From assembly GCA_964586285.1 (NCBI GenBank), contig CAZPHU010000034.1, positions 1 to 33,381 of the forward strand: 33,381 bases of DNA, written 5' to 3'. This document shows positions 7,476-16,403 of the stretch, piece by piece. The notes under the pieces were generated by a model. It did no database searches, was not told the origin of the DNA, and saw nothing but the letters and a program-made list of their open reading frames with translations. Position numbers and translations under genes: made by a program. Source of the DNA: CAZPHU01 sp964586285 (lineage in GTDB: Bacteria; Fibrobacterota; Chitinivibrionia; Chitinivibrionales; CAYFVL01). How positions within the stretch are numbered: position 1 is the stretch's first letter; each line of letters begins with the position of its first letter.

Positions 7476-8888
7476 ATGCCTCCTCTTCATAAGCCGCATG
7501 CGACCCATTACGTGACACTTCCTTCAAGGCGGGCTCAGGTTGCGGGTTCGGCGGATGTTTTAGTCGTCGGAGGTGGCCCCGCCGGGCTTGGAGCCGCCAT
7601 TGGAGCGGCACAGACCGGCGCCCGGGTCATTCTCGCCGAGCGCTACGGTTTTTTCGGCGGTAACTCAACCGTGGCCATGGTCGCTCCTCTGATGTCTTCC
7701 CATACCAGGTACCACAAGGTCAAAGGAAAGACCGATCCGGTTTTGTTCCCCGCCGATCACGGTGGGGGCAATCTGGTCATCGAAGGTGTCCTGGCGAAGT
7801 TTTTGGAGGCGATGATCGCCGGGGGCGGAGCCTTGCCTCCGTCCGAGCAGACCGGGTTTGTTGTGCCCTTTGATCATGAGATCATGAAACTGGTTTCACA
7901 GCAGATGCTGGATGAGGCGGGCGTTAAGTACCTTCTGCACTCTTTTGCATCCGATATCAGGTGCGATCCTCACCCGGTGGTGACCTTCGAAACCAAATCG
8001 GGCCCGATTGTGATAAACGCGCGGACAGTTGTCGATGCTACGGGGGACGGGGATATAGCGGCTTGGGCGGGGGCTCCATATGAGTGCGGCAGCAGCCCTT
8101 CTCATCCCGGTCAGCCGATGACTCTTTATTTCAGAATGGGCGATTGCAGTCTCGATGAGTTCAGGCGGTTCGTTCATGAAAACCCCGATCAGTGGAGCGG
8201 GGTTGTCGGGTTGTCCCAAAAGGTGAAGGAAGCTCGTGAAAAAGGGGAGTGGAGTATACCCCGGGATAATGTGTTGCTCTTCGGCACACCTCACGACAAC
8301 GAGGTATCGGTCAACTCCACCAGAGTGCTGCGGGTGCTGGGAACAGATGTGTGGGATTTGACCCGTGCCGAATGGCACGGCAGGCAGCAGATGGCCGAAG
8401 TCGCGGCATTTCTAAAAAAGTATATCCCGGGTTTCAAAGCCGCGTATGTTGTACAAAGCGGGTCGCAGATAGGGGTGCGGGAGACCCGTAGAATCGTTGG
8501 CGATTATCAGCTGACGGCTGAGGATCTTTTTGAGCCCCGTCGATTCGACGATGTCATTGCAAGAAGTACTTATCCGATCGATATTCATAATCCTCACGGT
8601 GAAGGAACCCGGCTTGTCCATCTGCCGCCGGGAAGTGCCTACGATATTCCTCTGAGGTGTCTGCTTCCAAAAAAGCTTGACAACATCCTGGTCGCCGGTC
8701 GATGCATTTCCGGTACACATGAAGCCCATTCATCTTACAGGGTCATGCCGGTGTGTATGGCAACGGGACAGGCGGCCGGTGTTTGCGCCGCATTGGCCGC
8801 CTCGGCAAACTGCACGACCAGAGAAGTCGCGGTCGCGGACATTCAGAAAGAATTACGCAGGCAGGATGCTCATCTCGGGGACGAATAA
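7476..8888 (+). CDS. FAD-dependent oxidoreductase (FAD_oxidored family)
   Basis: A 470-residue flavoprotein. The Rossmann dinucleotide motif ADVLVVGGGPAGLGAAIGAA (about 26-45) is followed by Glu55, expected to bind the adenosine ribose, and the family-typical ERYGFFGGNST. The second FAD signature is VVDATGDGDIAAWAG (about 187-201). The C-terminal FAD-binding part includes NILVAGRCISGTHEA and the GQAAGVCAAL helix. These features fit the FAD_oxidored family (PF12831 by recall), whose substrates are mostly undefined. No signal peptide or membrane segment is seen. Start: ATG with AAGGA (7463-7467) after the stop of the pyruvyl transferase, in an evident two-gene operon that ends at a bidirectional terminator (8922-8955). 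A joint role in surface-glycan modification is possible but unproven. Confidence 0.88.
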   Translation: MPPLHKPHATHYVTLPSRRAQVAGSADVLVVGGGPAGLGAAIGAAQTGARVILAERYGFFGGNSTVAMVAPLMSSHTRYHKVKGKTDPVLFPADHGGGNLVIEGVLAKFLEAMIAGGGALPPSEQTGFVVPFDHEIMKLVSQQMLDEAGVKYLLHSFASDIRCDPHPVVTFETKSGPIVINARTVVDATGDGDIAAWAGAPYECGSSPSHPGQPMTLYFRMGDCSLDEFRRFVHENPDQWSGVVGLSQKVKEAREKGEWSIPRDNVLLFGTPHDNEVSVNSTRVLRVLGTDVWDLTRAEWHGRQQMAEVAAFLKKYIPGFKAAYVVQSGSQIGVRETRRIVGDYQLTAEDLFEPRRFDDVIARSTYPIDIHNPHGEGTRLVHLPPGSAYDIPLRCLLPKKLDNILVAGRCISGTHEAHSSYRVMPVCMATGQAAGVCAALAASANCTTREVAVADIQKELRRQDAHLGDE

Positions 8889-8921
8889 ACAGCGGTATAT
8901 TTCGATTCTCATTATATAAAT

Positions 8922-8955
8922 AAAAAAAGGGCGAGACAACGACTCACCCTTTTTT
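8922..8955. terminator. Bidirectional intrinsic terminator
   Basis: AAAAAAGGG-C-GAG on the left pairs with CTC-A-CCCTTTTTT on the right, with one C-A mismatch and a 7-base loop. A-run and T-run on opposite sides allow it to work in both directions, ending the oxidoreductase operon (plus) and the beta-barrel gene (minus), which converge here. Confidence 0.85.
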
Positions 8956-8974
8956 ATCTATCCAAGAGTTGGTG

Positions 8975-9505
8975 CTAGAAGAGTATACCGACGCGGGAGG
9001 TATACATATAGGCATCCTCGTCGTCAAAGTCGTTAAAGTTGAACTTTGTGCCAAGCTCAATGTTTATTTGGGTTGTACCGAAACGGAATACCTGCGCACC
9101 AACCGAAAGACCTGCACCAAGTCCCCATTCATTGCTGTCTTGTTCGAATTCGCGCAGCAGCGACAGTCCAACCTCGCCCCCGATATACGGAGATACATCC
9201 CTGTTAAACAGGTATAGGTTACCACCGAGGTTGGCGGAGGTCAGGATGGCATTGTCAAAATCGCTTGTGGCGTCCACTATGCCCTTTAAGGCCGCATAGG
9301 GACTAAGCTCAAAGACATACCCGCCATAGACGTTATAGGCTTGACGATCCGATTGGACGTTGTTACTGAAGGTGGCAGGGCCTACACCAGCCGCACCCAA
9401 GCCCAATTCGCCGGGACGTTGTTCTGCTTCATACTGCTGAGCAAATCCAGTAGTCATTACAAGTAAAGTAATAATGACGGCTGAGAAAAACTTTTTACCA
9501 AACAT
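8975..9505 (-). CDS. Small outer-membrane beta-barrel protein
   Basis: A 176-residue exported protein. The N-terminus MFGKKFFSAVIITLLVMTTG followed by FAQQ is a signal peptide with a likely cut after FA. The mature part alternates polar and aromatic or hydrophobic residues in strands separated by glycine-rich turns (YNVYGGYVFELSPY, GGNLYLFNRDVSPYIGGEVG) and ends in a strand with C-terminal Phe (RVGILF), the usual signal for outer-membrane insertion. It looks like an 8-strand porin-like or OmpA/OmpW-type barrel with no extra domain; function unknown. Start: ATG with GAAAGGGG about 6 bases upstream. Single gene; a DUF2059-like gene lies upstream in the same direction but behind its own terminator. 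Confidence 0.78.
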   Translation of the reverse strand: MFGKKFFSAVIITLLVMTTGFAQQYEAEQRPGELGLGAAGVGPATFSNNVQSDRQAYNVYGGYVFELSPYAALKGIVDATSDFDNAILTSANLGGNLYLFNRDVSPYIGGEVGLSLLREFEQDSNEWGLGAGLSVGAQVFRFGTTQINIELGTKFNFNDFDDEDAYMYTSRVGILF

Positions 9506-9864
9506 GTTTTACCCCTTTCGAAAATGTCCGTCGATTAAACGCAAACATGTGAACAATGGAGGCTATTCCCTGGTTATTTATTAATGCAATCAAAGGGCCA
9601 ATCGTGAAATATATGCTTGATTGCCCGATGGCGGATATTAAGCGCAAAAGGGGAAAGTTTGCCAAAAAAAAGAAGCTTGTAAATTGCCGATTGTAAATAT
9701 GCGAATCAAACTGATTAAAAAGCGTTTAAGTAAACTGGGGGTTATATGAGGAAGAATCCATTAGTAGCAGCCGCGCAAGATTTAAGCCCATATTGAATGT
9801 TTCGGAGCTTGGGCTGGGAAAGCATAAAGCTTGAACAAAAAAACTCATCCGTGCGCCGGGCATT
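9506..9864. other. Non-coding region upstream of the beta-barrel gene
   Basis: About 360 bases with no supported reading frame. It contains a perfect 8-bp inverted repeat with a 23-base spacer, GCAATCAA (9586-9593) and TTGATTGC (9617-9624), 80 to 120 bases upstream of the beta-barrel start codon, where a regulator could bind. No confident promoter hexamers were found. Confidence 0.4.
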
Positions 9865-9898
9865 AAAAAAAGGCGAAGCATCTCAAAGCTTCGCCTTT
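9865..9898 (-). terminator. Intrinsic terminator of the DUF2059-like gene
   Basis: On the minus strand an 11-bp perfect stem (AAAGGCGAAGC with GCTTCGCCTTT, 9888-9898 and 9869-9879) encloses an 8-base loop and is followed by a T run (the A run 9865-9870 on the plus strand). Confidence 0.88.
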
Positions 9899-9941
9899 GA
9901 TCCGGTCTCCCGAAAGTATCAGTCAGGGAACAGAAAGGAAG

Positions 9942-10850
9942 TTAATTAATAAATGATTGCAGCCCGTTTAAGAAATCCATCGCTTCCGGTCGATATTCCT
10001 TTGCCTTGTTTGAATATGTCCAGCATAAAACCTGGACTCCGCCGTTTGCCCCGCCTACTACATAACCAAAGTAGGTAAGATCCTGCGATGCCATCTTAGC
10101 TTCCATCTCAAGAAAGTAGCCTTTGTTTGAGTCTATTGTAATATCCTTCTCACTTAAGACTTGCATCTTATCGCTGCCTCTTTGAAGGTTTTGCTTGGCA
10201 GCTTCCTTAAGCGTCTCCGAATCTATCGATCTGCCCTCGGAGAGAATGATTCCCATGATTTTGCCGTTGCTGTGCTGAAAGCTGAAATCGGCAGCGCGGG
10301 TGAGATTTCTTTCGAGAAGCTGCCATTTGGATTTCTTGAATTTAAAACGGTATTTACCTGCCGGATCTTCCACTTTGGAGCCTTCGAAGGTAGGTGTCTT
10401 TATGTCCTCGAGAGTGTTTCGCTTCGCACGTGCAACCATTTCGTGAAGACTTGCGATGCTTGAACTGAATCTGTGATGCATAATTTTTTGCATGTAACTC
10501 GAAAGACCGCTGTTTGAAGCCAGAAATTTCTTCCCCGACTCAGATTCATAGAAAGATATAACCGCCTGCATATCCTTCTCAGAAAGTGTAGTATCGAAGT
10601 AGGAAGAAAGCTGATGTTTGATCGAATCCAGTACAAAAACACTGTCCGCCCATTTGTGAAGTTCACTCTTAAACTGGGAGAAATTCGGGTTGCGTTCAAT
10701 CGCATTAGTAATCAAATCTTCCTTCAATCTGCCGACGTGTTCATCCTTAAAGATTAAGGAAAGAAAACGGTCTTCTACAGATCCGGCTTGGGCGGAATTC
10801 ACAGCTAGAACGCCGATCGTCAAGAACAGGGCTGTCAGTCTAAAAGACAC
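9942..10850 (-). CDS. Secreted protein with DUF2059-like domain
   Basis: A 302-residue exported protein. A signal peptide (MSFRLTALFLTIGVLAVNSA, cut likely after AQA) leads into a helical region whose segment LSEKDMQAVISFYESESGKK (89-108) matches the DUF2059 pattern of a helix ending in FYxSxxGK. The second half (about 165-302) is a separate alpha/beta domain, beginning YRFKFKKSKWQL and ending FLNGLQSFIN, that recalls PsbP/DcrB-like folds; that comparison is tentative. Probably periplasmic; function unknown. The start is GTG at 10850, with AGGAG 8 bases upstream, the only good site near the signal peptide. Its own terminator follows at 9865-9898. The GH5 gene 200 bases upstream points the same way, but no terminator separates them clearly. 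Confidence 0.75.
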   Translation of the reverse strand: MSFRLTALFLTIGVLAVNSAQAGSVEDRFLSLIFKDEHVGRLKEDLITNAIERNPNFSQFKSELHKWADSVFVLDSIKHQLSSYFDTTLSEKDMQAVISFYESESGKKFLASNSGLSSYMQKIMHHRFSSSIASLHEMVARAKRNTLEDIKTPTFEGSKVEDPAGKYRFKFKKSKWQLLERNLTRAADFSFQHSNGKIMGIILSEGRSIDSETLKEAAKQNLQRGSDKMQVLSEKDITIDSNKGYFLEMEAKMASQDLTYFGYVVGGANGGVQVLCWTYSNKAKEYRPEAMDFLNGLQSFIN

Positions 10851-11050
10851 GATAATACTCCTTTGTTAGCATGGAGAAATGCGGGTAAAATTTATTTTCT
10901 TTGGTATGCAAGCGTTTAAACAGCGGATGTAGCGTAAGTGCAAAAGTATTCGCAAACACCACCGTTTATATTTGTCGCTTTTTGTGGGTGGGCAAAAATC
11001 GTATTTAATTCATTATGGGCTTAGGAGAATCAAATGGGGGAGGATTGGTC

Positions 11051-12097
11051 TTAGACTCCCGCTGCCCTGCGCATCGTTTCTATCGTATCTTTATCGATTC
11101 GGTCGTCCGTCGAAACGATGCCGAAATTGTCACTTCGGTAGTCCCAGTTTGAAAACCCGATGGAATGGTTTGAAAACAGGCTGCATATATCGTGGTACCA
11201 TCTGTTTCTATCCGTTGAAGGGGCGCCTGAAATACAGCCGAATTCTCCACAGTAGCAGGAGGCGTTAAACTTTTCCTGGAAATTCAGAATCGGCTGAATG
11301 ATCTTTTCCAGAAAGTCGTAACCGTATGGCTTTGTCATGAATTCGTAATGAACCGGATTACTTGAGACCACCTGAAGGATAGGGTGAGTGAAAGGCCCGG
11401 GGTAGGGTACGCTGTCGCCGTTTAGATGCCGCATCTCGGGGACCCATTCGGCATTCTGATGTGTAAACAGAAACGGCTCGTATAAGTGAAAGGTGTAGAT
11501 TGAAGCCGGATCCTTAACCGGCTCAAGTGTTTCAAAACTTTGTGCATGATTCCAGCGGTTTGATCCGATCATTATCCATTGTGAAGGATTCTTCGAGCGA
11601 ATCTCCCCGTGAAGTTCATGGGCAAGCTCATTCCACATCCGGTCTTCCCTCGCAACCGGCTCGTTAAGAAGCTCAAAGATTACATACGGTTCTGTGATCT
11701 TTTCGGCAAGGAACCGCCAAAGCTTTCTTGCCCTCAACCTGTATGGTGAATCGGTATCCCATATTTGATTGTAGGCGAGATACTCATGCTGAAATTTATG
11801 ACCGGGTAGACAATGCATGTCAAGAATCATGTTAAGCGAATATCGGTCGCACCAGGCGATCGCTTTCTCTATCCACCCAAACCCCTCCATGTTGATATGC
11901 CCCTCTGCTCCTTCATTCTCAAGCAGCGGATAATCCACAGGCACTCTGATGTGATCCATTCCCCAGTCTGCGATTCGCCGGACGTCGTCTTCTCCAAACC
12001 ACTTTCCCATCTCCGATCTATTCAAACTGGCCTGGGAAAGCCAATGGGAGATATTGGTTCCAAAACGCAGGGATGGTATAGCCGGTTCTTTTTTCAT
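11051..12097 (-). CDS. Cytoplasmic GH5-family glycoside hydrolase
   Basis: A 348-residue retaining beta-glycosidase of the cellulase A clan. The acid/base glutamate is in ELLNEP (Glu146, after FELLN) and the nucleophile in CGEFGC (Glu285). Other GH5 landmarks are the early RVPVDYPL strand, DMHCLPG (His95) and FHLYEPF (His204, Tyr206). There is no signal peptide, carbohydrate-binding module or sorting domain, so it should act inside the cell on imported oligosaccharides, not on polymer cellulose. The start ATG lies 3 bases after the aldolase stop, with AGGAA inside the end of that gene, so it is translated in one operon with the aldolase and glycogen phosphorylase. Exact specificity (glucan, mannan or other) cannot be read from sequence alone. 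Confidence 0.88.
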   Translation of the reverse strand: MKKEPAIPSLRFGTNISHWLSQASLNRSEMGKWFGEDDVRRIADWGMDHIRVPVDYPLLENEGAEGHINMEGFGWIEKAIAWCDRYSLNMILDMHCLPGHKFQHEYLAYNQIWDTDSPYRLRARKLWRFLAEKITEPYVIFELLNEPVAREDRMWNELAHELHGEIRSKNPSQWIMIGSNRWNHAQSFETLEPVKDPASIYTFHLYEPFLFTHQNAEWVPEMRHLNGDSVPYPGPFTHPILQVVSSNPVHYEFMTKPYGYDFLEKIIQPILNFQEKFNASCYCGEFGCISGAPSTDRNRWYHDICSLFSNHSIGFSNWDYRSDNFGIVSTDDRIDKDTIETMRRAAGV

Positions 12098-12100
12098 GGG

Positions 12101-13258
12101 TTATTCCTGTGAGGCGACCTGACGAACTCTATGCTGTTCGGCCTGCCAGTTAATTATGTACTCGACCTCACGGGGGGCTATTCCCTCCAGAGGAATTTTT
12201 GCTAGCAATACCGCCTGAACGGCTGCTAAGGCAAGTTGTTCGCCTGAGTCCAGTTCCTGAGTCGTTTCACCCAGAATGCAGGTTCCTCTACCCTCAAGAA
12301 TAATTACCCTGGGAAACATCCCGTATTGACGATGAAAATCGGTAAGTTCTCCCGTAATCTTCTCTTCCCCGTCCTCACGGCCGACAAAAACCGCTCCGGG
12401 CCCATTATGGATGATATGTGCGGGACTTAAGGCACTGGCAAAAACCTGCTGACTCTTATTACGAGGTGCGTATAAAAGCTCGGCCTCTTCCGAAAACCTG
12501 ATCAGCATAGGACCAACCCGGGTGCGATGCCCCGCCTTTCGGACGGCGGAAGAAACCATTTTTTGAGTTGCTTCATCCAGCGGAGGTTGTTGATCTATCG
12601 GGTGAACCGGTCCGAAATATTCAGATAAAGTTTCTACCAACCGGTTTAAAAGCCCCAGGCTCTCATCGGTATCCTTTCCGCTGCATAAAAGCCCATGGTG
12701 TTGAAGAATAATCACCGAAGGGTTAAAGCCGTGATCCCGAAGGTATTGGTGCACATGCTCCTCAAAGGAGTAGATAAGCGGTGTGCCGGGTGCCGCGTAG
12801 GGCACCCAAAGAATTGGCTTCTGCTCCCCGCGGCTGTTGAGCTCTTTAATAATCTGCTCACCCTCCGGATGACAGCTTACGGATATCACCGGGATCGGGT
12901 TGGTGTAGATTACCAGCCGATCCAACAGCAGATGCATGGGGATTTCCATCGCCGGATGTCCCCGGGAGAAATCCGGGATGCTGCCGTCCAGAAGTTCCTG
13001 TACCGCCTTCTCCCGACGGGAGCGGGGAAGAGCACGGATGTCGTTACGATTATAAACATCCATGGCATCATCCATAGAAACCTCTATCCACCCATGATCC
13101 CGGTCCATCTGCTTGAGAGCAAATTCCCTGGCTTTTGTAAACAGAACTTTCCCACCGGAGCACTTAACGGAGACATTGCCGTAGCCGGCCTGCACCAGGC
13201 TGGTATCCTTACCTATCGCTGCGGCAATAAGTAATAATTCTTTGAGTTCATCTTTCAT
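12101..13258 (-). CDS. Class II aldolase/adducin-domain protein
   Basis: A 385-residue soluble protein. The N-terminal half has the class II aldolase pattern: AGYGNVSVK (24-32, phosphate-binding loop), then HPAMEIPMHLLLD with Glu105 and His109, VSCHPEG (His130), and LQHHGLL (His187/His188), which would supply zinc ligands and the catalytic acid. The family cleaves ketose phosphates such as fuculose or rhamnulose 1-phosphate. At 385 residues it is much longer than the 215-residue single-domain enzymes; the C-terminal 180 residues resemble the extended sugar aldolases, but I cannot name the substrate. AAGGA lies 6 bases before the ATG. It sits between glycogen phosphorylase (33 bases upstream) and GH5 (3 bases downstream), which suggests a joint role in sugar use. 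Confidence 0.8.
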   Translation of the reverse strand: MKDELKELLLIAAAIGKDTSLVQAGYGNVSVKCSGGKVLFTKAREFALKQMDRDHGWIEVSMDDAMDVYNRNDIRALPRSRREKAVQELLDGSIPDFSRGHPAMEIPMHLLLDRLVIYTNPIPVISVSCHPEGEQIIKELNSRGEQKPILWVPYAAPGTPLIYSFEEHVHQYLRDHGFNPSVIILQHHGLLCSGKDTDESLGLLNRLVETLSEYFGPVHPIDQQPPLDEATQKMVSSAVRKAGHRTRVGPMLIRFSEEAELLYAPRNKSQQVFASALSPAHIIHNGPGAVFVGREDGEEKITGELTDFHRQYGMFPRVIILEGRGTCILGETTQELDSGEQLALAAVQAVLLAKIPLEGIAPREVEYIINWQAEQHRVRQVASQE

Positions 13259-13291
13259 TTGCAGTCCTTGACGGTCATCACGACCAGGAAT

Positions 13292-15808
13292 CTAACGCTT
13301 ATGATCAACGGGAACAGATTTTATATCCCAGATTTCATCTGCATACTGACGTATGGTCCTGTCGGATGTAAACTTCCCTATGTGAGCTGCATTATAGATC
13401 GACATGCGTGTCCAGCTCTCGATGTCTTTATACGTCTCTTCGACTGTATGCTGACATTCGATATAGGATTCGAAGTCGGCCATGATCATGTATGGATCGT
13501 GATAAAGTAAGCCCTCGTAAACAGGCTTGAAAAGCTGCGGATCTTCCGGACTGAAAAATCCCTTTCCGATAAGATCGATAATTGCCCTAAGGTCTTCATT
13601 ATTCTCGTAATGGACATAGGGATTATAGCCTTGCATCCTGAGGCGATCGACCTGCTCGGCATCCATGCCGAATATAAACATATTGTGTTCCCCAATTTCC
13701 TGTGCTATTTCAATATTAGCTCCATCCATCGTTCCGATAATCAATCCGCCGTTTAAGGAAAATTTCATGTTACTGGTACCTGATGCCTCCGTTCCGGCGG
13801 TCGAAATGTGCTGCGACAGATCGGTGGCCGGTATTATCTGTTCGGCAAGAGTCACCCGATAATTTGGCGTAAAGAACAATTGAAGCAAATCCCTGGTCTG
13901 CGGGTCTGAATTGATGACGTCGGCGATGTTGTTGATGAACTTGATCAGAAGTTTAGCCATGTAATAGCCGGGTGCCGCTTTTCCGCCAATCATTATGGTG
14001 CGCGGTAAAAAGCCCTCCGTCTGACCGTTTTTGATTTTTCTGTACAGGTGAATGCAGTGAAGTGCATTGAGCAGCTGTCGTTTATATTCATGTATGCGTT
14101 TGACCTGAACATCATACATCGCATCCAGGTTCAAATGAAAACCCTCATTCTTAAGCAGCTGGGAGGCAAGACGTTCCTTATTCGCTTTTTTGACCTCTCT
14201 CCACTTCTTGCGAAACTGCTCATCTTCCGCCAGCGGTACAAGCTTTTTAAGCTCGTCAAGATCCTTTACCCACTTGCTTCCGATTGAATCCGTTATCAGG
14301 GATGCCAGGTTATCATTGGCCTTATGGAGCCATCGCCGCTGCGTTATCCCATTTGTTTTGTTGTTAAATCTTTCCGGAAACATATTATAAAAGTCGCGCA
14401 CAAGTCCGTCGGTAAGAAGCTTGGTGTGCAGCTGTGCCACGCCATTTATGGAGTGGCTGCCTACGATCGCAAGAAAAGCCATGCGTACCTGTGGCTCGCC
14501 ACTTTCTTCAACAAGTGACATCCGTCTGAGCCTGTCGGTGTCTCCCGGATATTTAAGTGATACTTTTTTCAGAAAGCGGCTGTTTATTTCGTAAATAATT
14601 TCCATGTGCCGGGGCAGAAGCTGGGACAACAACGATACCGACCACTTCTCCAGCGCTTCGGGCATGAGAGTATGGTTGGTATAGGCAAAGGTGTTGACAC
14701 AGATGTCCCAGGCCTGATCCCAGTCAAGAAAATGCTCATCAAGCAGCAGGCGCATCAGCTCGGCGATTGCGATGGCCGGGTGGGTGTCGTTGAGCTGGAT
14801 CGCATTGTATTTAGGGAAGTCGGAGAAATCGTGCCCATGATGCATGAACCGTCTAATGATATCCTGCAGGGAAGCGGAAGTGAAAAAGTGTTGCTGCTTC
14901 AGACGCAGCTCTTTTCCGCTGTGATTGGAATCGTTAGGGTACAGCACCTTGGAAATATTTTCACTGACAAGCTTATCCTGACACGCGCCTATATAGTCGC
15001 CGGTATGGAAATGTTGCAGATCTATCTCGTTTGGCGAACGAGACGACCAAAGGCGAAGGGTGTTTACCGTTCCGTTCTGAAACCCGGGAATCGGTGTGTC
15101 GTAAGGAATCGCAATAACATCTTCGGTATCCACCCAGCTGACGATCAATCGTCCGGAATGATCCTTATAATACATGGTCTTGCCGTAGAATTTGACCTTG
15201 AACTGGTACTCGGGACGCTCGAATTCCCAGGGGTTGCCGAATTGAAGCCACTGTTCGGGAAGCTCGTGCTGGTTGCCGTTTATGATCTTCTGGTTGAAAA
15301 TGCCGAACTCGTACCTTATCCCATAGCCAATCGCAGGCAATTCCAGTGTCGCCATCGAATCGAGAAAGCACGCGGCAAGTCGACCAAGCCCCCCGTTGCC
15401 CAGTCCTGCATCAAACTCCTGATCTTCTATGTCTTCCAGATTAAAGCCAAGCCCACCCATAGCATCACGGCAGCTGTTTTGTAATCCCAGATTGTAGATG
15501 TTGTTTCCCAGCAGACGTCCCATGAGAAACTCCAAAGACATGTAATAGACACGTTTTACATTTTTGTTATGGTAAAGCTGCTGCGTAGCGATCCAACGCT
15601 CGATCAACCTCTCACGAACGGTATAGGAAAGGCTAAGGAATTTATCATATTCGGTGAGGGTGTATTTGTCTTTGGCAATGTTGTATTCGAGATTGTTGAT
15701 AAAATCTTTTCGAATATCCTCTGCTTTTAGACCCTTGTGATGAATCGGCCAGTCGGGAATACTCTTCTTGCTTTTGGACGTCGATTTAGTTTCTTTTTTG
15801 GAAGACAT
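13292..15808 (-). CDS. glgP: Glycogen/alpha-glucan phosphorylase
   Basis: GT35 enzyme that releases glucose 1-phosphate from the non-reducing ends of glycogen or maltodextrin, using pyridoxal phosphate. At 838 residues it has the full family length. An extra lysine- and serine-rich N-terminal tail of about 20 residues precedes the conserved YYMSLEFLMGR and GNGGLGRLAACFLDS blocks. The PLP-binding lysine is in EASGTSNMKFSLNGG (Lys682), and the KRIHEYKRQLLN segment is intact. Cytoplasmic. Start: ATG with AAGGA 8 bases upstream. First gene of an apparent operon with the aldolase and the GH5 glycosidase; the promoter must lie in 15809-15991 but is not obvious. No glycogen synthase or branching enzyme is in the window. 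Confidence 0.97.
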   Translation of the reverse strand: MSSKKETKSTSKSKKSIPDWPIHHKGLKAEDIRKDFINNLEYNIAKDKYTLTEYDKFLSLSYTVRERLIERWIATQQLYHNKNVKRVYYMSLEFLMGRLLGNNIYNLGLQNSCRDAMGGLGFNLEDIEDQEFDAGLGNGGLGRLAACFLDSMATLELPAIGYGIRYEFGIFNQKIINGNQHELPEQWLQFGNPWEFERPEYQFKVKFYGKTMYYKDHSGRLIVSWVDTEDVIAIPYDTPIPGFQNGTVNTLRLWSSRSPNEIDLQHFHTGDYIGACQDKLVSENISKVLYPNDSNHSGKELRLKQQHFFTSASLQDIIRRFMHHGHDFSDFPKYNAIQLNDTHPAIAIAELMRLLLDEHFLDWDQAWDICVNTFAYTNHTLMPEALEKWSVSLLSQLLPRHMEIIYEINSRFLKKVSLKYPGDTDRLRRMSLVEESGEPQVRMAFLAIVGSHSINGVAQLHTKLLTDGLVRDFYNMFPERFNNKTNGITQRRWLHKANDNLASLITDSIGSKWVKDLDELKKLVPLAEDEQFRKKWREVKKANKERLASQLLKNEGFHLNLDAMYDVQVKRIHEYKRQLLNALHCIHLYRKIKNGQTEGFLPRTIMIGGKAAPGYYMAKLLIKFINNIADVINSDPQTRDLLQLFFTPNYRVTLAEQIIPATDLSQHISTAGTEASGTSNMKFSLNGGLIIGTMDGANIEIAQEIGEHNMFIFGMDAEQVDRLRMQGYNPYVHYENNEDLRAIIDLIGKGFFSPEDPQLFKPVYEGLLYHDPYMIMADFESYIECQHTVEETYKDIESWTRMSIYNAAHIGKFTSDRTIRQYADEIWDIKSVPVDHKR

Positions 15809-15991
15809 TGCAAAGATCCTTCTTTCGTATTGGTGCTACCTTCGTGTGGCTCAAAATACATTATTTGTGCGGGTAGATCGCAAATTACCGCTGGGGAAAA
15901 ATGCCGGATTTACGAACAAATTCGCTTCCTCTGATAAAGATCATGCACTATTACGTCTGAAAGGTGAATATATGCCGGCAGAATCGACGAA

Positions 15992-16183
15992 CTAATTATT
16001 CGATCCGGCAATCTTATTACCCATTAGCAGATGGGTGCTGCTGTCGGAAGTATTAAACCAGAAAAGTATACGATCATCATATGAGGTAAAACACTCATTC
16101 AAGGACCGTTTCGTACCGCAGGGATAAATCTCTTTAAACATCGCTTTGGCCTCGGCAAGCAGTGCTTTTTCCGCTGTAGTCAT
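15992..16183 (-). CDS. Small hypothetical protein
   Basis: A 63-residue protein I do not recognise. It starts with an amphipathic helix (TTAEKALLAEAKAMFKEIY) and continues with FTSYDDRILFWFNTSD, a beta-like stretch. No signal peptide or membrane segment. I accept it as real because the ATG has a very strong ribosome binding site (GGAGGAAGG 5 bases upstream) and the composition is protein-like. It lies between glgP (184 bases downstream, same strand) and a TerB-like gene, without an obvious terminator. Confidence 0.62.
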   Translation of the reverse strand: MTTAEKALLAEAKAMFKEIYPCGTKRSLNECFTSYDDRILFWFNTSDSSTHLLMGNKIAGSNN

Positions 16184-16403
16184 TATTGCCTTCCTCCATG
16201 TCTTCTTTGGAAGGAATTAGAAAAGCAAAGTATGGACCAAAGCGAATCGACATATATTTGCCCGCTGCGATCATAAACAGATGTTCTCCTTATCTCCAGC
16301 TGAACCAATCACATAACCGTTATTTAGGCTCTTTGGGCAAGAGTTCGGGCAGATTGTTTGTTTTCCGCAGCCGGTAAATTTTGCCTCGTCGGAATAATAT
16401 TTA

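Noticed and set aside
12695..13234. Plus-strand open frame of 179 codons
   Set aside because: Antisense to the class II aldolase, which has a consistent domain pattern.
14606..15484. Plus-strand open frame of 292 codons
   Set aside because: It lies entirely antisense to glycogen phosphorylase, whose conserved motifs are unmistakable; the frame has no binding site or family pattern.
16186..16377. Plus-strand open frame of 63 codons
   Set aside because: The bases before its ATG are pyrimidine-rich with no binding site, and the protein sequence looks random.
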